Below are positions 1-9,514 of a stretch of DNA of 36,986 bases, one piece after another. This DNA is from Alphaproteobacteria bacterium (GTDB lineage: Bacteria; Pseudomonadota; Alphaproteobacteria; Bin65). How positions within the stretch are numbered: position 1 is the stretch's first letter; every line of letters begins with the position of its first letter. The stretch spans positions 1 to 36,986 of the forward strand of contig JAJFFJ010000034.1 of assembly GCA_021776685.1 (NCBI GenBank). The letters run 5' to 3'. The notes beneath the pieces are model-generated. The model searched no databases and was not told where the DNA came from. It was given only the letters and a program-made list of their open reading frames with translations. The position numbers and the translations under genes are program-made.

Positions 1-1351
1 CGATGATGCTGATGCCGCGGCCCAGGACCTCCTGTCCGACGCCGGTGCCGAACCACCCGACGATGTTGATCTGCCAAGCCTGAAGCAGCGCCAGAAAGCC
101 AAGGAAGTAGACCAGGATTTGGGCTGCCGACTGCGCCGGGCCGGTATAGCGCTGGACCAGCAGGCGATCGTCAGCGTCCGGCCCTGAATGCACCAGGAAC
201 GCGACCAGGCGCTGGGCGGCGGAAAGCAGTAGCCGCACCGCCACCACAATCAGAATCGTGAAAATCAGCCCCTGGAACAGGAACGCAAAGCCACCCTCGA
301 TATCCAGAACCCAGGTGACATAACAGGCGATCAGCAGAGCGACCGCGAGAATGTGCCAGACATCGCCGACTCGGCCGACTGTGGTTTCCGCGAGTGTGTC
401 CGAGGCGTCGTCGCCGTCGTCCGCCTGCGCCTTCAACCATTGGCCCACCGGGCGCCGGGCCTTGAGGGTCGCGGAGATCAGCATGATCAGCACCACAAGG
501 CCGAGCAGTTTGACCAGCGCCGTGAAGGCCTCCGGGGTCAGCGCGAAGCCCATCGCCGCGACCAGCAGGAAGTAGGGGTAGACCATGACGTTCGCGAGCC
601 GCCGTATCCAACGGAACCAGGCCCGGGCGGTGGCGTCCTGCAGGTGGAACAGACGCAGCGTTGTCGCCTGGGGCGCAAACAGCATGCGCGCGATGCTGAC
701 GATTCCCCGGGCGATGACGCTGGCCAGGATCATCAGATCAGCGACGTCTCCCGGCACGATGCCGGGGTCGACCAGGTCAAGCGAGATCCAGCCGGCGACC
801 GCGAAGGCGCCGATAGGCAGAATGTCGAGCACCGTACGGACGCCCAGATACAGGGCGCGGATAATCCAGGTTTCGCTGGCTTTGCTTTCCACGCGCCGCC
901 GGTAGGGCCGCAAAAGCAGCCGGGCCAGAAGCTCAGCCAGGATGCCGGCTATCAGCGCCAAGAACACTTTCCAGATGATTTCCCACCACAGGGCCCTGAG
1001 CGACGGCGAAGTGACCTGCCGGACCAGCCAGTCCCAGGCCGCCGGTGCTTCGACAATCGCCTTGGCGGCATAGACGAGATGGTTGCCCAGCTTTTCGAAG
1101 CTTTTCTCCAGCGTCTCGATAAACGGATCGGACTTGGCTTTGGGCTTGGTGGTCGCCTTGCGGGCCTCGATCAGCTGTTTCAGGGTCCCCAGAAACTTCT
1201 TCCGCTCGGCGTCGGTCTCAAGCGTCTTGACCAGCTTCTTGAGCTCTTCAGCCGTGGGGCCGGTCTGTGCCGATACAGGGGCAGGGGTCAGCGCTCCTAC
1301 CAACAGCGCCGCGCCAGCAATGCGCAGCAGTCGCCAAAAATCGTGGATCAT
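1..1351 (-). CDS. MscS-family mechanosensitive channel-like membrane protein, partial (runs off left edge)
   Basis: The minus strand is open from an ATG at 1351 to the window edge, 450 codons with no stop, so the C-terminus is missing. The N-terminus has a signal peptide of about 28 residues ending in APVSAQ, then a soluble Lys-rich segment (about 30-110), then several hydrophobic segments (one contains VFLALIAGILAELLARLLL) separated by short charged loops. This is the architecture of the large YbiO-like members of the MscS family, which have a periplasmic N-terminal extension before the pore. The conserved MscS beta-domain would lie outside the window, so the family call rests on architecture. 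The gene is divergent from the arsC-like gene, with 57 bp between starts. Long ORFs on the plus strand here, including one of 338 codons, are antisense shadows. Confidence 0.7.
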   Translation of the reverse strand, partial: MIHDFWRLLRIAGAALLVGALTPAPVSAQTGPTAEELKKLVKTLETDAERKKFLGTLKQLIEARKATTKPKAKSDPFIETLEKSFEKLGNHLVYAAKAIVEAPAAWDWLVRQVTSPSLRALWWEIIWKVFLALIAGILAELLARLLLRPYRRRVESKASETWIIRALYLGVRTVLDILPIGAFAVAGWISLDLVDPGIVPGDVADLMILASVIARGIVSIARMLFAPQATTLRLFHLQDATARAWFRWIRRLANVMVYPYFLLVAAMGFALTPEAFTALVKLLGLVVLIMLISATLKARRPVGQWLKAQADDGDDASDTLAETTVGRVGDVWHILAVALLIACYVTWVLDIEGGFAFLFQGLIFTILIVVAVRLLLSAAQRLVAFLVHSGPDADDRLLVQRYTGPAQSAAQILVYFLGFLALLQAWQINIVGWFGTGVGQEVLGRGISII

Positions 1352-1408
1352 CGGGCTCCGGCTGGTTAGGTTTTGTGAAAGATCGATAACAGGATCAAAG
1401 AGGCGGCG

Positions 1409-1756
1409 ATGTCAGTCACGATATATCACAACCCCCGTTGCAGCAAATCCCGACAGACCCTGCAACTGCTGCAGGACAAGGGCATCGAGCCTGAAATTGT
1501 CGAGTATCTCAAGACACCGCCATCGGCGGGCGAGCTGAAAGATATACTCAGCCTGCTCGACCTGGCGCCCCGCGAGCTTATGCGCCGCGGCGAAGACGCC
1601 TACAAGGCAAATGGCCTCAGCAACGATGCATTAAACGAGGACCAGCTTGTTGGCGCCATGGTGGAGAACCCGATCCTCATCGAACGGCCCATCGTGCTTG
1701 CCAACGGCAAGGCCGCCCTTGGCCGTCCACCCGAGGATGTGCTGAAAATTCTGTAG
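1409..1756 (+). CDS. arsC: ArsC-family (glutaredoxin-type) arsenate reductase
   Basis: A 115-residue protein of the ArsC/YfgD thioredoxin-fold family. The catalytic motif HNPRCSKSR puts the reactive cysteine at residue 11. A later ERPIV segment and a GRPPE segment supply the arginines that bind oxyanion in this family. Such enzymes reduce arsenate to arsenite with glutathione and glutaredoxin, although chromosomal YfgD-like members outside ars operons may have another thiol role. No arsR, arsB or acr3 gene is nearby, so a general or unknown reductase role is as likely as arsenic resistance. The ATG start is preceded by GAGG about eight bases upstream. The next gene starts 46 bp downstream on the same strand. 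Confidence 0.85.
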   Translation: MSVTIYHNPRCSKSRQTLQLLQDKGIEPEIVEYLKTPPSAGELKDILSLLDLAPRELMRRGEDAYKANGLSNDALNEDQLVGAMVENPILIERPIVLANGKAALGRPPEDVLKIL

Positions 1757-1802
1757 GCCGGCAAGGTCGGCCAACGAATAGATTTCCCAGAGACAGGTTC
1801 CC

Positions 1803-3107
1803 ATGACCGATATGGATTATCGCCCTTACGTTCCCAGTGCAGAGGAAACGCGAATTTCAGGCGATACGGTCGAGGAGCATACCGCCGCCCGTTTGAGTTC
1901 GCCCAGACCGCAACAGCTGTTCAGCGAATGGGCCGCCCTGGCGGACAAGCCGTTTGTTGGAATGACGACAGGTGGCGTCAAAATGGAGGGCTTGTTCGGG
2001 CTCAAGCCGGAAGGCGCGCCCGTGGAGGCCATGGCGTCTGCCGCCTGGGCATTGCTCGACCAACTGTCGCCTGAAGAGCGCGCCCGGACCCACCATGCGG
2101 TGGGTTCGCCCCTGTGGCAGAAGTGGCAGAACACCGAGATGTTCGTTGAAGAACACGGGCTGCGGCTGGAAAAGGCCACCAAGCCGGCACGTGAACTTGC
2201 GATGGCCGTTGTCCGCGCGAGTCTCAGCGATGTCGGATATGACAGCAGTGTGGGCGTCATGCGGCTCAACGCCTTCCTCGGCGAAGTACTGAACGCGCCC
2301 GGTGTGCTGAACCAGTGGAGTTACAATTTCTGTCTGTTTGGTGAACCGTCGACTGAAGACCCCTGGGGCTGGCAGCTTTTTGGCCACCATCTGTCTCTGA
2401 GTTGTCTCACCCTGGGTGGTCAGATGGTTCTCACCCCCTGCTTCATGGGCGCGGAAATTACCCGGGCCGACCATGGCCCCCATGCCGGCGTGCAGATGTT
2501 TCAGGACCACGAGCGCCTCGGCCTGGAACTGATGAACGGCCTCTCACCGGAGCTCAAACAACAGGCGATTGTCGGCCACTCGATCATGGGGGATGACCTG
2601 CCGGAAGGCCGCCGGCATTTTGCGGATCATCTGCACCTGGGCGGTGCGTTTCAGGACAACCGGATCGTCCCCTACGAAGGCCTGGAGGCTGCCGGTTTGA
2701 ATGCCCGCCAGCGCCAGAGCCTGGCCGACCTGGTCGGCGCGTATGTGGGCACGCTTCCCGATGGCCCCCGACAGGCAAAGCTGGAGGCGTTCGAGCGGCA
2801 TCTGGCGGAGACTCATTTCTGCTGGATCGGCGGCACCGGCGAGGCAGACCCATTCTATTACCGTGTCCAGAGTCCGGTCATTTTCATCGAGTTCGATCAG
2901 CACGCCGGAGTGTTTTTAAACAATAAGGAGCCGGCGAAATTCCACGTCCATACCATCGTCAGGACGCCCAATGGCAACGACTATGGCGCTGATCTTCTGA
3001 AACAGCACTACCAGCAAGCGCGCGGCACCGGCCATGGACATGATGATGGTCATAGCCATGATCACGGTCATAGTCATGGCCACGACCACGACCATGAGCA
3101 CGACTAG
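1803..3107 (+). CDS. DUF3500-family protein with histidine-rich C-terminal tail
   Basis: A 434-residue protein resembling the DUF3500 family: Trp/His-rich blocks such as WGWQLFGHHLS, HFADHLHLGG and YYRVQSPVIFIEFDQH are spread through residues 60-390. I know of no firmly established activity for the family. The last 25 residues (410-434) are almost only Gly, His, Asp and Ser, with 11 histidines in alternating GH, DH and SH pairs, which looks like a metal-binding tail. No signal peptide is seen, so the protein is probably cytoplasmic. The downstream flavin hydroxylase starts 18 bp after the stop, suggesting co-transcription and a possible shared role in aromatic substrate metabolism. That link is inferred from position only. 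Confidence 0.75.
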   Translation: MTDMDYRPYVPSAEETRISGDTVEEHTAARLSSPRPQQLFSEWAALADKPFVGMTTGGVKMEGLFGLKPEGAPVEAMASAAWALLDQLSPEERARTHHAVGSPLWQKWQNTEMFVEEHGLRLEKATKPARELAMAVVRASLSDVGYDSSVGVMRLNAFLGEVLNAPGVLNQWSYNFCLFGEPSTEDPWGWQLFGHHLSLSCLTLGGQMVLTPCFMGAEITRADHGPHAGVQMFQDHERLGLELMNGLSPELKQQAIVGHSIMGDDLPEGRRHFADHLHLGGAFQDNRIVPYEGLEAAGLNARQRQSLADLVGAYVGTLPDGPRQAKLEAFERHLAETHFCWIGGTGEADPFYYRVQSPVIFIEFDQHAGVFLNNKEPAKFHVHTIVRTPNGNDYGADLLKQHYQQARGTGHGHDDGHSHDHGHSHGHDHDHEHD

Positions 3108-3125
3108 GCTGGCCGGGCGACAGCG

Positions 3126-4721
3126 ATGACCCACTACGATGCAATAATCTCCGGCTGCGGCCCCGTAGGCGCGACCTTGGCGAATCTGTTGGCGGCGCAG
3201 GGGCTGAATGTCTGCGTGGTAGAAAAATACCGCGAGGTCTACGACAAACCCCGGGCCATCACCTTCGACTGGGAAGGCATGCGGGTGATGCAATTCTGTG
3301 GCGTTGCCCATGAGCTTAGTCCCGGCACCAAGCCCCATCCCGGTACGGACTTCCGCGGCATCGACGGCCAGTTGATAAAGGTGTTCGACCCGTTGCCGCC
3401 GCCCTGGGATCTGGGGTGGCCGCCGACGCTCACATTCGTGCAGCCTGAAATGGAGCGGATCCTGAGGGCGGCGCTTGACCGGCGCGACAATGTCACGGTC
3501 CGGTATGGTCAGGCGGTCGGTGGCTTTGACGACCAGGGCGATCAGGTTGAAGTGACAGTCACCGATATGGACACCGGGGCGGAGGAGACCATCACCGGTG
3601 ACTTCCTCATTGGGTGCGATGGCGCGAATAGCGACATTCGCACCGCGCTTGGTTTTGGCCTTGAAGACTATGGCTTCGATGAGAATTGGCTCGTGGTCGA
3701 TGCCCACCAGTTGAGCGAAACTGAACTGCCGAGCAAGACCACCCAATATTGTTGGCCAAGCCGTCCCGCCACATTCCTAATCGGGCCAGGCACCTTGCGC
3801 CGCTGGGAACTGAAGATCATGCCCGGCGAGACGCTGGAGGAATTCACCGATCCGGCCAGAATCCGCGAGGCGATGACGCCCTATGTGGATATGGGCGCGT
3901 TTGAAATCTGGCGCAGCGCCACCTACCGGTTCAACGCCCGGGTCGGCATCGATTGGCGCAAGGGCCGGGTGATCCTGGCGGGCGACGCCGTGCACCAGAC
4001 GCCGCCCTTTCTGGGGCAGGGGCTTTGTGCCGGTATTCGCGACGCCGTCAACCTTGCCTGGAAAATCGTTCATATCCAGCGAGCCGGATACAATGACCGG
4101 TTGCTGGAAAGCTATCAGGAAGAGCGGCGTCCCCACGTCGGCACCTTGATCCAGCATGCCAAGGATTTCGGGAGAATCATCGGAGAGCTGGATGAATCCC
4201 GCGCCCGGCAACGGGATGCGGATCTGAGCGCGCAGCTGGCCGCCGGGCAGGTGGAGACCAAGCGCCAGGGCTTCATTCCAAATCTGGAAAACGGTTTGAT
4301 CGACCCGGCGCCGGGTGAAGACGGCGCAGAAACCTTTGCTGGCGCTCTGATGGTGCAGCCCACGGTTCTGGACCCGAGCGGCGCGGAAGTCCTGCTCGAC
4401 GATCACGCGCCGATGGAATTCCTGTTCATTACCGACAGCCCGAAGCAGCAAGCATGGATGGACGATGTTGCTGATGTCTGGGCGCAGCTCGGCGGCCTTC
4501 GAATGGTGATCGCCACGGAGGATGGGGCGGAACCGGCGCGGACGGAGAGTGGTATCGACTATTTGTGGGACACAGGCGATACACTGGCACGCTGGCGAGC
4601 CCGTACGAACGCCTCTGCGGTGCTGGTTCGGCCGGACCGCTACGTGTATGCGACCGTCGCCGATCAGGCCGATCTCGCCGAAAAAATTGGCCGGCTTGCA
4701 GACACCCTGCTGCCTTCCTGA
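3126..4721 (+). CDS. FAD-dependent aromatic monooxygenase, MhpA-like 3-(3-hydroxyphenyl)propionate hydroxylase family
   Basis: A 531-residue group A flavoprotein monooxygenase. The Rossmann motif GCGPVG (10-15) binds the ADP part of FAD, GCDGANS (163-169) is the DG motif, and GDAVHQTPP (286-294) is the GD motif contacting the FAD ribityl chain. A C-terminal thioredoxin-like domain (about 400-531) is typical of the phenol/MhpA branch. These enzymes ortho-hydroxylate phenolic acids with NAD(P)H and oxygen to give catechols for ring cleavage. MhpA is the best name by overall layout, but the substrate cannot be set from sequence alone. An extradiol dioxygenase gene is encoded about 11 kb away (15474). 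The 3-prime end is convergent with the acyl-CoA synthetase gene, 9 bp apart. Confidence 0.85.
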   Translation: MTHYDAIISGCGPVGATLANLLAAQGLNVCVVEKYREVYDKPRAITFDWEGMRVMQFCGVAHELSPGTKPHPGTDFRGIDGQLIKVFDPLPPPWDLGWPPTLTFVQPEMERILRAALDRRDNVTVRYGQAVGGFDDQGDQVEVTVTDMDTGAEETITGDFLIGCDGANSDIRTALGFGLEDYGFDENWLVVDAHQLSETELPSKTTQYCWPSRPATFLIGPGTLRRWELKIMPGETLEEFTDPARIREAMTPYVDMGAFEIWRSATYRFNARVGIDWRKGRVILAGDAVHQTPPFLGQGLCAGIRDAVNLAWKIVHIQRAGYNDRLLESYQEERRPHVGTLIQHAKDFGRIIGELDESRARQRDADLSAQLAAGQVETKRQGFIPNLENGLIDPAPGEDGAETFAGALMVQPTVLDPSGAEVLLDDHAPMEFLFITDSPKQQAWMDDVADVWAQLGGLRMVIATEDGAEPARTESGIDYLWDTGDTLARWRARTNASAVLVRPDRYVYATVADQADLAEKIGRLADTLLPS

Positions 4722-4730
4722 GACTTTTGC

Positions 4731-6458
4731 TCAGGCGGTGTGTGCCTCGTCGAGCTCGAGCTCTTCGACCATGACGTCGCGCATCTTGAACTTCTGTGCC
4801 TTACCGGTGACCGTCATCGGCAACTCGTCCCGGAAGCGCACGTAACGGGGCATCTTGTAGTGGGCGATCTGTCCCTGGCAGAAGGCCTTGATGTCGTCCT
4901 CGGTCGCGCTCTGGCCGGGCTTGAGGACGATCCAGGCGCAGATTTCCTCGCCGAACTTCTCGTCCGGTACGCCGAACACCTGCACCTGCTGAACCGCAGG
5001 GTGGCGATAGAGATATTCCTCCACCTCCCTCGGATAGACATTCTCGCCGCCCCGGATCAGCATGTCCTTCACCCGCCCGGTGATGTTGCAGTAGCCATCG
5101 TCGTCGATCGTGGCGAGATCGCCGGTATGCATCCAGCCATCTGCATCGATGGCCTCGGCGGTGCGCTCCGGGTCGTCCCAATAACCTTTCATCACGGAAT
5201 ATCCGCGGGTGCAGAGTTCACCCTGCACGCCGGGCGCGACCATGGCGCCGTCCTCGTCGATCACCTTGCACTCCACGTGCGGCAGGATGCGGCCCACAGT
5301 CGAGACACGCCGCTCAAGCGGATCGTCGGCAGCGGTCTGGAACGACACCGGGCTGGTTTCGGTCATGCCATAGGCGATGGTAATTTCGCCCAGGTGCATG
5401 TCGCTGACGCACCGCTTCATGATCTCGATGGGGCAGGGCGCGCCGGCCATGACGCCCGTGCGCAGGGATGAGAGATCGAACGAGCTGAGTTCCGGGTGGT
5501 CGAGCATCGCGACGAACATGGTAGGCACGCCATAAACTGCTGTGCACCGCTCCGCGGCCAGCGCCTTCAGCACGGAATCCGGCTCGAAGCCCTCGGCCGG
5601 AAACACCATGGTCGCGCCGGTGGAGACACAGCCCAGTGTGCCCATGACCATGCCGAAACAGTGATACAGCGGCACCGGGATGCACAGACGGTCGTCCTCG
5701 GTGAAATGCTGGGCCGCAACCACGTAGCGGCCGTTGTTGACGATATTCTTGTGGGTCAGGGTGGCGCCCTTTGGCGCGCCCGTGGTGCCGGAAGTGAACT
5801 GGATGTTGACCGCGTCGTCGGGATCCAGTTCTGCCGAGATCGCGTCCAGATCAACGCTGGTTGTGCGTCCCGCGTCCACAACCGCGTCAAAGGCAAGCGT
5901 GCCGGGAGCAACATCGCTTTCGGCAGCCATCTGAATCACGGTCTTCAGGTGCGGCAGCTTCGCCGACGCAAGGGCGCCGGGCGGGCAGGTCTCCAGCTCC
6001 GGCGCCAGGGTCTGCAGCATGCCCATATAGTCGCTGGTCTTGAAGCTGGTGGCCGTCACCAGCGCGGCGCAGGCCACCTTGTTGAGCACATATTCCACCT
6101 CTGCAAGCCGGTAGGCGGGATTGATGGTCACCAGGATCAGGCCCAGGCGGGCGGTGGCGAACTGGGTCAGCAGCCATTCGTACCGGTTGGGCGACCAGAT
6201 GCCGATCCGGTCACCGGTGCGGAGGCCCAGACCATGCAGCCCGGCCGCGAGGGCGTCCACTTCCCCGGCGAAGTCATCCCACGACCAGCGGACATTCTGT
6301 TCGACAAAGACTGCCGCTTCCCGGGCGCCGTGGGCGGCCACCGTCGCGTCGAGCAGGTCCGGGATGGTCCGGTGCCACAGCTCCGGCGCCGGTGCGCCAA
6401 TCACATGGGCCTGCCCGCCCCTGGGCGTCAGGTCGAAAACCGTTTCGGCATCGGGCAT
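4731..6458 (-). CDS. AMP-binding acyl-CoA synthetase (FadD/medium-chain-like)
   Basis: A 575-residue member of the ANL superfamily that activates a carboxylic acid as an acyl-AMP and then transfers it to CoA. P-loop [11 protein letters not shown] (221-231), motif YGMTETSP (363-370), hinge/loop region WMHTGDL (442-448) and [16 protein letters not shown] (461-476), and catalytic lysine 553 in the TGK motif are all present. Substrate (fatty or aryl acid) is not determined; the neighbouring feruloyl-CoA synthase and hydroxylase make an aromatic or phenylpropanoid-derived acid plausible. An upstream in-frame start exists at 6674, but it would overlap the divergent gene, so I choose the ATG at 6458, where family similarity begins. 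The gene is divergent from the feruloyl-CoA synthase gene across 145 bp. Confidence 0.88.
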   Translation of the reverse strand: MPDAETVFDLTPRGGQAHVIGAPAPELWHRTIPDLLDATVAAHGAREAAVFVEQNVRWSWDDFAGEVDALAAGLHGLGLRTGDRIGIWSPNRYEWLLTQFATARLGLILVTINPAYRLAEVEYVLNKVACAALVTATSFKTSDYMGMLQTLAPELETCPPGALASAKLPHLKTVIQMAAESDVAPGTLAFDAVVDAGRTTSVDLDAISAELDPDDAVNIQFTSGTTGAPKGATLTHKNIVNNGRYVVAAQHFTEDDRLCIPVPLYHCFGMVMGTLGCVSTGATMVFPAEGFEPDSVLKALAAERCTAVYGVPTMFVAMLDHPELSSFDLSSLRTGVMAGAPCPIEIMKRCVSDMHLGEITIAYGMTETSPVSFQTAADDPLERRVSTVGRILPHVECKVIDEDGAMVAPGVQGELCTRGYSVMKGYWDDPERTAEAIDADGWMHTGDLATIDDDGYCNITGRVKDMLIRGGENVYPREVEEYLYRHPAVQQVQVFGVPDEKFGEEICAWIVLKPGQSATEDDIKAFCQGQIAHYKMPRYVRFRDELPMTVTGKAQKFKMRDVMVEELELDEAHTA

Positions 6459-6603
6459 GGGCCAATCCTCGCTACATCGCCAACCATGCGGTTCATGTCG
6501 GGTCTTTATCCCGGATTTGGACGGTACATGGCAACGCATTGGCACTTGTGGCGGAGATTTTGTAGATAGACATCGACACGGCGGCGCATTCGGAGAGGAT
6601 GGC

Positions 6604-8457
6604 ATGGCGAAATTCAGGGAAGTTCGCCTCGGTGTGAGGGGCAACGACATCGAGAGGATGGACGACGGCACCATTTTGTTGCGGTCGCCCGAGCCACTTG
6701 GTCCCTACAAGACGCGGTACACAGAGGCGCTGGAACAGTGGGCGGCGGCGGCGCCGGACCGCATCTATCTGGCCCAGCGGACGGCGGAAGGCGACTGGCG
6801 CTCGGTAACCTATGCCCAGGCCCTCGATCAGGTCCGGCGCCTGGCCCAGGCATTGATCGACCGCGGTCTCTCGGAGGAGCGGCCGCTGATGATCCTCTCC
6901 GGCAACAGCATTGAGCACGCGCTGCTCGGGCTCGCTGCGATGCACATCGGCGTGCCCTATTCGCCGATATCAGTCGGGTTCTCGCTGCTGTCCCAGGACC
7001 ACGCCAAGCTGCGCCATGCCTACGAGTTGCTGACGCCGGGGTTGGTCTTCGCGGACAACGGCGTCCTGTTTCAGCGGGCCATCCAGGCCGTTGTCGACGA
7101 TGAGGTGGAGGTGGCCATTGCCGGCGCGCCATTTGACGGGCGGGCGCTGACGGAATTCTCCGATCTCGCGGCGGCAATGCCGACCGGCGCGGTGGACGCC
7201 CGCGCCAGCGCGGTCACGGGCGACAGCATTGCAAAGCTGCTCTTCACGTCCGGCTCGACCGCCATGCCCAAGGGAGTCATCAACAGCCACCGCATGCTTT
7301 GCGCCAACCAGCAGATGACCGCCCAGGCATTTCCGTTCCTGACGGACGAGGCGCCGGTCATGCTCGACTGGTTGCCCTGGAACCACACCTTCGGCGGCAA
7401 TTTCGTCTTTGGCATGGGTCTGTTCAATGGCGCCAGCTGCTACATCGATGACGGCAAACCCTTGCCCGGAGAGGTGGAGAAGACCGTCCGCAACCTCATG
7501 GACGTGCGGCCGACCCTCTATCATTCCGTGCCACGGGGCTACGAGCTGCTGCTGCCCTTCCTTCGCGAGGATGCCGAGCTGCGCGACGCTTTCTTCGGGC
7601 GCATGAAGTACATGCTCTACGCCGCCGCCAGCCTGCCCCAACAGGTTTGGGCCGAGCTGCGCCAGATGGGCATCGACACCACCGGCGAGCGGATTTTCAC
7701 AACAGAGGCAATCGGTTCGACCGAGACGTCGCCCCTGGCCGTCACCTGCAACTGGGACGCGGATGAGCCGGGCATCCTCGGGTTGCCGATCCCCGGCCAG
7801 GAGCTCAAGCTGGTGCCCAGCGGCAGCAAGCTGGAGGTGCGGCTCAAGGGCCCGAATATCACGCCCGGCTATTGGCGGCAGCCAGAGCTGACTGCCAAAG
7901 GCTTCGACGAGGATGGTTGGTACTGCATCGGCGACGCCATGCGGCTGGCCGACCCTGACGATGTTGACCGCGGCCTGAAGTTCGATGGCCGGATCGCCGA
8001 GGACTTCAAACTCCTGACCGGCGTCTGGGTGAATGTCGGACCCCTGAGGGCCATCGCCAACGGCCATCTCTCGCCCCTCGTGCGGGATTGCGCGGTTACC
8101 GGCTCGAACCGGGACGACATCGGCCTGCTCATTTTCCCGGAGTTCGCGTTATGTCGGGAAATCGCCGGTCTCGACGACAGCGCAAGCGATGCAGACGTGG
8201 TTGCGCATCCAGCGGTGCGGGCTGAATTTCAGAAGCGTCTCGACCTGATTGCGGCGACGGGCAACTCAAGTAGCAACCGGATTATTCGCGCCATGGTCAT
8301 GGGCGAACCGCTTGCCGATGTGGAAGTCACCGACAAGAACACGCTCAGCTACAATCTGGTGCTTGAACGCCGGGCGGCAGATGTGGAGGAGCTCTATGCC
8401 GAGCCGCCCTCGGCGCGGGTGCTCCGGCCCTCGGCCGCTGCCCAGGCGGCGGAATAG
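6604..8457 (+). CDS. fcs: Feruloyl-CoA synthase
   Basis: A 617-residue ANL ligase. The N-terminus has the segment [15 protein letters not shown], typical of feruloyl-CoA synthases, followed by the P-loop [10 protein letters not shown] (215-224) and a [12 protein letters not shown] adenylate-binding motif. The enzyme would activate ferulate and related hydroxycinnamates to CoA thioesters, the first step of CoA-dependent lignin-monomer catabolism. The matching enoyl-CoA hydratase/aldolase (ech) and vanillin dehydrogenase are not in the window; the enoyl-CoA hydratase at 18154 is a generic crotonase, not an obvious feruloyl-CoA lyase. I choose the ATG at 6604, preceded by GGAGAGG; an in-frame extension upstream to 6121 only covers antisense sequence of the neighbouring ligase. 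Confidence 0.9.
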   Translation: MAKFREVRLGVRGNDIERMDDGTILLRSPEPLGPYKTRYTEALEQWAAAAPDRIYLAQRTAEGDWRSVTYAQALDQVRRLAQALIDRGLSEERPLMILSGNSIEHALLGLAAMHIGVPYSPISVGFSLLSQDHAKLRHAYELLTPGLVFADNGVLFQRAIQAVVDDEVEVAIAGAPFDGRALTEFSDLAAAMPTGAVDARASAVTGDSIAKLLFTSGSTAMPKGVINSHRMLCANQQMTAQAFPFLTDEAPVMLDWLPWNHTFGGNFVFGMGLFNGASCYIDDGKPLPGEVEKTVRNLMDVRPTLYHSVPRGYELLLPFLREDAELRDAFFGRMKYMLYAAASLPQQVWAELRQMGIDTTGERIFTTEAIGSTETSPLAVTCNWDADEPGILGLPIPGQELKLVPSGSKLEVRLKGPNITPGYWRQPELTAKGFDEDGWYCIGDAMRLADPDDVDRGLKFDGRIAEDFKLLTGVWVNVGPLRAIANGHLSPLVRDCAVTGSNRDDIGLLIFPEFALCREIAGLDDSASDADVVAHPAVRAEFQKRLDLIAATGNSSSNRIIRAMVMGEPLADVEVTDKNTLSYNLVLERRAADVEELYAEPPSARVLRPSAAAQAAE

Positions 8458-8462
8458 ACTCA

Positions 8463-8492
8463 CAAAAAAAAGCGCGCCTCCTGGGCGCGCTT
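8463..8492 (-). terminator. Rho-independent terminator of rpsT
   Basis: An 8-bp perfect stem, AGCGCGCC at 8471-8478 pairing with GGCGCGCT at 8484-8491, with a 5-nt loop. Read on the minus strand, it is followed by a run of nine T (A on the plus strand, 8463-8471). This is a strong intrinsic terminator 24 bp after the rpsT stop codon. On the plus strand only a weak TTCTTCCT tract follows, so it may also slow transcription leaving the feruloyl-CoA synthase gene. Confidence 0.85.
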
Positions 8493-8515
8493 CTTCCTGT
8501 CAGTGTAAGGGGTCG

Positions 8516-8776
8516 CTAGAGCCCTTTGACTGCCGCATTCAGGCGCGAAATCTTGCGCGAGGCGGTGTTTTTGTGAAGCACACCGCGGGTGATGCCGCGA
8601 TGGATCTCCGGCTGCGCTGCCTTCAGGGCAGCCGCGGCCGCGTCCTTGTCACCGGATTCGATGGCGGACTCGACCTTCTTGATGAAGGTGCGGATGCGTC
8701 CACGGCGGGCGCCATTGATAACTTCACGGCGCTCATTGCGCCGAATGCGTGTCTTAGCCGACTTGTGATTGGCCAT
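8516..8776 (-). CDS. rpsT: 30S ribosomal protein S20
   Basis: An 86-residue basic protein starting [17 protein letters not shown], the signature S20 N-terminus, and carrying the [13 protein letters not shown] segment near the C-terminus. It binds 16S rRNA early in 30S assembly. In many alphaproteobacteria rpsT lies between an enoyl-CoA hydratase gene and dnaA. Here it stands alone, with its own promoter (8836-8864) and terminator (8463-8492). The hydratase and mutM are found about 9.4 kb away on the same strand, and dnaA does not follow. Confidence 0.98.
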   Translation of the reverse strand: MANHKSAKTRIRRNERREVINGARRGRIRTFIKKVESAIESGDKDAAAAALKAAQPEIHRGITRGVLHKNTASRKISRLNAAVKGL

Positions 8777-8835
8777 GCCGGTCGGGTCTCCAGAAAGAGA
8801 AGCTGCGGTATTCCACGGTATTTCGTGAAGCGCGG

Positions 8836-8864
8836 GATATAGCCGCGCCGGCCCACCGGGTCAA
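8836..8864 (-). promoter_or_regulatory. Sigma70-like promoter for rpsT
   Basis: On the minus strand, TTGACC (plus coordinates 8859-8864) is followed after exactly 17 bases by TATATC (8836-8841). The -35 box matches consensus at five of six positions and the -10 box at four of six. Initiation would fall near 8829, giving a leader of about 50 nt before the rpsT ATG. The position and spacing fit a housekeeping promoter that lets rpsT work alone. Confidence 0.6.
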
Positions 8865-9134
8865 CCCATCCGCTGGTTTCGCCCTGGTGCGCGATGCCGC
8901 AGGGGAGCGCCACTGGCATGGTGTGGGCTCGCGGTGTCTCTCACTGGGCGAGGCAATCGACGGGGCGCAGTATCATCAATTGATGCGGTCCAGAACCGCC
9001 ACTTGTGATCGGTTCAGTCGCCATCGACCACAATAGGTCTGGTTGCACCAGGGACCAAATTCACCCAAAATACGCAAATTGAGTGGGGCATGCCGAACAC
9101 CATTGACGGAACTGCACCGAAACGCGAGGCCATC

Positions 9135-9305
9135 ATGCAACACGATCAAAAGTCAAAGACCGCCTCTGACCAAGAGCTGGAATACAGCGAATTGCTCGGA
9201 TTGGATCAGGTTCATGCCGCATCACCGGACGCGGCAAAACCAACCCGGAAGGCAGCCGGGGCATTGCTTTCAAAGATTGGTGTGGGCGAGATTTCTCCCA
9301 ATTGA
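9135..9305 (+). CDS. Small peptide 1, candidate modified-peptide precursor
   Basis: A 56-residue peptide: a polar N-terminus (MQHDQKSK), an acidic stretch ELEYSELLGLDQVHA, then the basic and amphipathic block DAAKPTRKAAGALLSKIG, and a variable tail VGEISPN. It has no Cys, no signal peptide and no double-Gly processing site. A second copy of the same length starts 380 bp downstream. The ATG at 9135 has GAGG five bases upstream. An in-frame ATG at 9090 is not conserved in the second unit, so it is rejected. The position before a HExxH peptide-hydroxylase homologue and an adenylation-carrier-thioesterase protein suggests a ribosomally made precursor, with the acidic half as leader and the C-terminal part as core. 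The function is inference; I do not recognise the peptide family. Confidence 0.7.
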   Translation: MQHDQKSKTASDQELEYSELLGLDQVHAASPDAAKPTRKAAGALLSKIGVGEISPN

Positions 9306-9315
9306 TGCGGGCTCT

Positions 9316-9336
9316 GGGGGCCCCAGTGTGGCCCCC
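9316..9336 (+). terminator. Hairpin after peptide 1 (attenuator-like)
   Basis: GGGGGCC at 9316-9322 and GGCCCCC at 9330-9336 form a perfect 7-bp stem with a 7-nt loop, 10 bases after the peptide 1 stop codon. There is no T-tract, so it is more likely an RNA-stabilising or partial-attenuation element than a full terminator. A weaker hairpin sits at the same place after peptide 2. Confidence 0.35.
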
Positions 9337-9514
9337 GCATGACGCATGTATCCTGGCATTTGTATGAGGTCCGGAACCGGCATTTTTCGTTGGTCCGGTC
9401 GCCAACGCTCACGTTGCACCTGATTGCATTAGGGACCGAACTCGCCCAGACTACGTAAAGAAATGGGGCACGCCGGACACTGTTGGCGGAACTGCACAGA
9501 AACGCGAGGCCATC

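Larger units (their letters stand above)
8981..9340 (+). repeat. Tandem duplication unit 1 (upstream region + peptide 1 + hairpin)
   Basis: This stretch aligns with 9361-9706 at a constant offset of 380 bp: the opening ATGCGGTCC segment, an AGGGACC(A/G)AA block upstream of the gene, the GAACTGCAC(C/A)GAAACGCGAGG ribosome-binding region, the whole 56-codon ORF and a GC hairpin after the stop. The upstream parts have diverged clearly, while 56 bp inside the ORF (9226-9281) match the second copy perfectly. The gene-free part from 8865 to 9134 holds only the start of this unit; I see no convincing promoter boxes in it. Confidence 0.8.

Noticed and set aside
353-1369. 338-residue plus-strand ORF
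   Set aside because: It is antisense to a coherent signal-peptide plus transmembrane protein that is open on the minus strand from 1351 to the edge; its own sequence is Arg/Gln-rich and family-less.
6121-6603. N-terminal extension of feruloyl-CoA synthase
   Set aside because: It covers antisense sequence of the neighbouring acyl-CoA synthetase and the divergent promoter region; the ATG at 6604 has a good ribosome-binding site.
8920-8983. 21-codon ORF ending in the same AATTGATGCGG as peptide 1, possible relic of a third peptide copy
   Set aside because: Only about 12 bp match; the preceding codons do not align with the peptide tail.
9090-9305. Longer version of peptide 1 starting at 9090
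   Set aside because: That ATG is lost in the second duplication unit, whereas the ATG at 9135 and its GAGG site are conserved.
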